DNA of 7,450 nucleotides from the NCBI GenBank assembly GCA_945903675.1, contig CAMDOP010000160.1, forward strand, positions 1 to 7,450. Direction: 5' to 3'. The number at the start of each line of letters is the position of its first letter. Position 1 is the first letter of the stretch. The position numbers and the translations under genes were made by a program. Positions 4,988 through 7,450 of this stretch are shown here, in pieces. The stretch is from Crenothrix polyspora. GTDB taxonomy: Bacteria > Pseudomonadota > Gammaproteobacteria > Methylococcales > Methylomonadaceae. Under the pieces are notes generated by a model, which worked only from the letters and a program-made list of their open reading frames with translations, was not told the DNA's origin and did not search any database.

Positions 4988-7099
4988 ATGAGGGTTCTTA
5001 AAGTAACAAAATATCTGCTTTTAGGTATCACTTTTTTTGCATTGTATGCGAATATGCAAACTGTCCTTGCTGATAGCAAACAATCCATCACACAACTACC
5101 AATTGGTCTAACTGACCCGGCTATAATAAAGGATCTTAGCGAAGCAGCATATATATGGAGTCTTCCGGCCGAGTTTATGTATCGATTTACAAAATACCAC
5201 GAATTGATTACTGCTCCAATTAACACTTTATCATATTCATCAAACCCTGCCGCTTGGAATAATGCAGCAACAAATGCCGGTAACTCATCAGCACTTTACA
5301 TAAATTGCGAACTTGATCTAACGCATCAAGATTTAGTTTATACGATACCGGCAACAAATAAAACCTACATTGTTAATCAATTTATTGACAACTTCATCAA
5401 TACTTTCGCTGTTCTCGGAACCAGAACCTCGCCTTCCTCGGTATCGAACTCGTATCTTCTTGTAGGACCGAATTCAAAGTATGCAAATAAAAAAATTGTG
5501 CGTATTAAAGGTTTTACTTATAAAGTTATTGCATCTGACACAAACAGCGCCGAGATGCTAGTTCGGATAGGTGTTAACACACTGGTGCCACCTGAGGATC
5601 CGAATTCTGTAAGCCAGATTTATACAAATGTAGTCCAAAAATTTGCTCTTAATACCCTGAAGCAATTCCAAAATAATGGTAACAATCCTATATTCCCGTC
5701 CAGTTATGAATCTTATAGCCCAACTCAATCTCAATTAACACTTTCTGAAAAATGGCAAAACACACCCACGAATGCCATAGCGTTCTTTAATCAGGTTGGG
5801 GCATCTCTCAAGAATAACCCGTTACCAACAATACGTACTGGACTCTCCGGTACAAAATTAGAAAATTTACCAGCATACATAACCCCACAGGCAGGAATTA
5901 ATCATATCTACCTTGTTCCATCATTCGAACAAGAAACTACATTAGCTATGTTTAAACCCATTGGATTAACTAAAAATGGCTTCAAAATACCGAAAAACTG
6001 GGGCGCAGAACAAATTGCTGCGATGCAGCAAGGATTCGAACTTGGAGAAGCAAAGATACAATCTCTTCTGAATGGGTCGACAGATGAATCCACTAACTAT
6101 TGGTTCTATATGAATAAAAATATAGGAACATTTCCGAACACCATTGAAGGGTATCAAGATCGTGCAGTTATTGTCCTAGCAGGTGGCTTTTCAAATATCC
6201 CGCTTGATGCCATCTACGCCCAAATAAGTACCACCAACGGTACTGATACTTTGGATGGAAACAATACTTATAGCATAACTTTCGCAAATCCAATTCCCAA
6301 TGACTTAGCGCTTCCCGTTGAAGGAATATTACCCCCACTTGTCAATGACAATAATGGCAACCCTAAAGGTTTTTGGTCTCTAACTCTGTATCAACCCGAT
6401 TCGACTCAGGCAGCCGCACCTTTCATCAGTCAAGCCAGCGTTATAAATACCGCCTACTCGTCTGCAAATATCACTGTCTTATCAGTAGATTCAGCCGCCG
6501 AAACAATAACAGTTGTACCCCCAGTTGGCGCTCCGTTAGTGAGAAGTACGCCGATTTTCTTTGGCAATAATGCCAGTCAATATGGTCTTGTTCAAGGTGT
6601 GCCTTATTATATAGCTAGTAGCCCTGATCCAACTGGCGCTAATCTAACCTTCCAGGTGTCCACGCAATGGATTCAGGATCTCTCCAGCAACGGCGTACCT
6701 ATTCAATACTCAGGTAATCCGGGTACTATTGCCAATTTAAATTCTGGGGCTGATCGTCTGGTCTATGGCATGATTCTACCAGTCTCTCAATTAAGCTCCA
6801 CGCAAATAACATCAAAGCAACTGGTTTCCAACACAGATGGTTCTTATACACTTTGGCTCTCGCCTACATTACCAAATGGTATCTCACCGACAAACTGGAT
6901 ACCTACGCCATCAACGCAATATCTGCAATCAATATATGGAACAAGTCAGCAATTTAGTACCACAATTCTTCCTATGCTTAGAATTTATTATCCTACACCA
7001 GGCGGGTCACCCCCTTCAATTTTACCTTGTCCAGCTAATGCCAGTTTGAACTGTCCTTTATCGGCCAGTTATATTATTTCGCCCTTAGTAAAGCAATAA
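4988..7099 (+). CDS. Exported DUF1254/DUF1214 protein with an inserted module
   Basis: This is a 703-residue protein of unknown biochemical function. Residues 1-28 are a clear signal peptide (RVLKVTK, hydrophobic core, cleavage VLA-DS). DUF1254 spans about residues 45-200, beginning with the typical EAAYIWSLPAEFMYRF helix. DUF1214 begins near 370 with DRAVIVLAGGFSNIPLDAIY, then LDGNNTYSITF and GFWSLTLYQPDS, and resumes near 605 with SNTDGSYTLWLS, TNWIPTPS and MLRIYYP. About 120 residues (480-600) interrupt DUF1214, and the protein is well over the roughly 450-500 residues I recall as usual for the family. Only three cysteines are present (107, 681, 689). It begins 9 bases after the FGE stop, so it belongs to the same operon. 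I infer a periplasmic partner of the sulfatase system, but no reaction can be assigned. Confidence 0.88.
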   Translation: MRVLKVTKYLLLGITFFALYANMQTVLADSKQSITQLPIGLTDPAIIKDLSEAAYIWSLPAEFMYRFTKYHELITAPINTLSYSSNPAAWNNAATNAGNSSALYINCELDLTHQDLVYTIPATNKTYIVNQFIDNFINTFAVLGTRTSPSSVSNSYLLVGPNSKYANKKIVRIKGFTYKVIASDTNSAEMLVRIGVNTLVPPEDPNSVSQIYTNVVQKFALNTLKQFQNNGNNPIFPSSYESYSPTQSQLTLSEKWQNTPTNAIAFFNQVGASLKNNPLPTIRTGLSGTKLENLPAYITPQAGINHIYLVPSFEQETTLAMFKPIGLTKNGFKIPKNWGAEQIAAMQQGFELGEAKIQSLLNGSTDESTNYWFYMNKNIGTFPNTIEGYQDRAVIVLAGGFSNIPLDAIYAQISTTNGTDTLDGNNTYSITFANPIPNDLALPVEGILPPLVNDNNGNPKGFWSLTLYQPDSTQAAAPFISQASVINTAYSSANITVLSVDSAAETITVVPPVGAPLVRSTPIFFGNNASQYGLVQGVPYYIASSPDPTGANLTFQVSTQWIQDLSSNGVPIQYSGNPGTIANLNSGADRLVYGMILPVSQLSSTQITSKQLVSNTDGSYTLWLSPTLPNGISPTNWIPTPSTQYLQSIYGTSQQFSTTILPMLRIYYPTPGGSPPSILPCPANASLNCPLSASYIISPLVKQ
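6425..6787 (+). other. Beta-rich module inserted within DUF1214
   Basis: Residues about 480-600 separate the FWSLTLYQPDS and NTDGSYTLWLS halves of DUF1214. The insert contains an alternating hydrophobic pattern (ITVLSVDSAAETITVV), then YGLVQGVPYYIASS and LTFQVSTQW, then a Gly-rich end (SGNPGTIA). This resembles the 'GLxxGxxYYV ... FxLS' repeats I associate with adhesin- and phage-tail-type beta modules. The resemblance is by eye only; the boundaries are approximate. Confidence 0.45.
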
Positions 7100-7238
7100 T
7101 ACTTAAATAAAAACTTAACATATCAGTCGCGAGGGTGAACAGAAAAAAGTTCGTAGAAAAAGTAAAATAGGAACAATAGCCTTTTAAGAGAAATTCGTGG
7201 CGGCCTCTGGTTCGCGCGGGGGGGCTGTTGCGATGCAG
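7100..7238. other. Operon 3' flank, no gene; GC-rich patch next to the insertion sequence
   Basis: AT-rich sequence follows the DUF1254 stop without a convincing hairpin-plus-T-tract terminator. From about 7198 the composition changes abruptly to a GC-rich patch with a run of seven G (7218-7224), which abuts the insertion-sequence end. Nothing recognisable is encoded. The patch may be a remnant of another element or of a disrupted gene. Confidence 0.5.
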
Positions 7239-7265
7239 TGTAATGGTCTAATAAAAACAGACACC
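7239..7265 (+). repeat. Left terminal inverted repeat of the IS3-family element
   Basis: The sequence starts TGTAATGGTCTAATAAAAAC and continues AGACACC. TG at the tip and an internal GTCT ... AGAC are as expected for IS3-family ends. The partner repeat is not in the window, so the inner boundary is approximate. Confidence 0.65.
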
Positions 7266-7274
7266 CAGATAGGT

Positions 7275-7283
7275 TGATATACT
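7275..7283 (+). promoter_or_regulatory. Possible extended -10 promoter of the insertion sequence
   Basis: TGATATACT fits the extended -10 form TGnTATAAT with one mismatch and lies 27 bases before the orfA ATG. No good -35 box is present at the usual distance, which is tolerated by extended -10 promoters. Confidence 0.35.
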
Positions 7284-7309
7284 CAATCAATCAAAATGGG
7301 AAAATCATC

Positions 7310-7450
7310 ATGAATAAAGAACGTAGAGTATTTGATACCACGTTTAAATTAGAAGTCGTTAAACTTATTAAAGAGCAAGGCTTAAGTGTTGGCCAGGTTT
7401 GTACCGACATGAGTATTGGCGAAACTGCGGTACGTCGCTGGGTAAAACAG
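7310..7450 (+). CDS. IS3-family transposase OrfA, N-terminal part
   Basis: The 47 codons to the window edge encode an N-terminal helix-turn-helix of the IS3/IS911 OrfA type (transposase_8 family): RRVFDTTFKLEVVKLIKEQG, then SVGQVCTDMSIGETAVRRWVKQ. The pattern F-x3-FK-x-E-VV-x-LI, then S-V-x-Q-V, then E-x-AVRRWV is diagnostic. OrfA binds the element's terminal repeats; in this family catalysis needs an OrfAB frameshift fusion, and orfB is not visible here. GGGA at 7298-7301 is a plausible ribosome site 8 bases before the ATG. The visible reading frame is intact. Confidence 0.9.
   Translation, partial: MNKERRVFDTTFKLEVVKLIKEQGLSVGQVCTDMSIGETAVRRWVKQ

Larger units (their letters stand above)
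7239..7450 (+). mobile_element. IS3-family insertion sequence, left end (continues beyond the window)
   Basis: The element begins with a TG-starting terminal inverted repeat at 7239, followed by a short leader and the start of an IS3-type orfA at 7310. The right end, orfB and the target duplication lie outside the window, so its completeness cannot be judged. It lies about 140 bases after the sulfatase operon. Confidence 0.8.

Noticed and set aside
7100..7200. A rho-independent terminator after the operon.
   Set aside because: No stable GC-rich hairpin followed by a T-tract is visible on the plus strand.

Overview
The window looks like an accessory locus from a moderately AT-rich Gram-negative bacterium. 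Three genes carry Sec-type signal peptides, the sulfatase is activated by the oxygen-dependent (FGE) route, and an IS3-family element flanks the locus. A gammaproteobacterium is my best guess, but the sequence alone does not fix the taxon.

Layout. Positions 1-734 (minus strand) hold most of an OmpR/PhoB-type winged-helix regulator whose N-terminal receiver-like region has lost the usual phosphorylation residues; its 3' end lies beyond the window. Positions 735-1718 have no convincing gene. They contain a pair of identical 8-bp palindromes, two diverged copies of a structured repeat (1085-1203 and 1398-1625), and a run of four stem-loops (about 1406-1673) ending about 45 bases before the next gene. 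Positions 1719-7099 (plus strand) are a tight three-gene operon: a secreted sulfatase with a dockerin-like C-terminus; a formylglycine-generating enzyme (FGE) whose ATG overlaps the sulfatase stop (ATGA) and which appears to be exported; and, 9 bases later, a 703-residue DUF1254/DUF1214 protein with an extra module inserted in its second domain. Positions 7239-7450 are the left end of an IS3-family insertion sequence with its inverted repeat and the start of orfA.

How the genes work together. The sulfatase carries the C-x-P-x-R signature (Cys85) that FGE oxidises to formylglycine, and the FGE next to it keeps both catalytic cysteines, so enzyme and activator are encoded as a self-contained unit. 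All three operon products are predicted to leave the cytoplasm. I infer an envelope or extracellular sulfate-ester system in which activation may take place outside the cytoplasm. The substrate and the role of the DUF1254/DUF1214 partner cannot be read from the sequence. The most unusual features are the exported FGE, the dockerin-like tail and cysteine-rich insertions of the sulfatase, the interrupted DUF1214 domain, and the structured repeats, whose two copies keep the same hairpin with at least one compensatory base-pair change.
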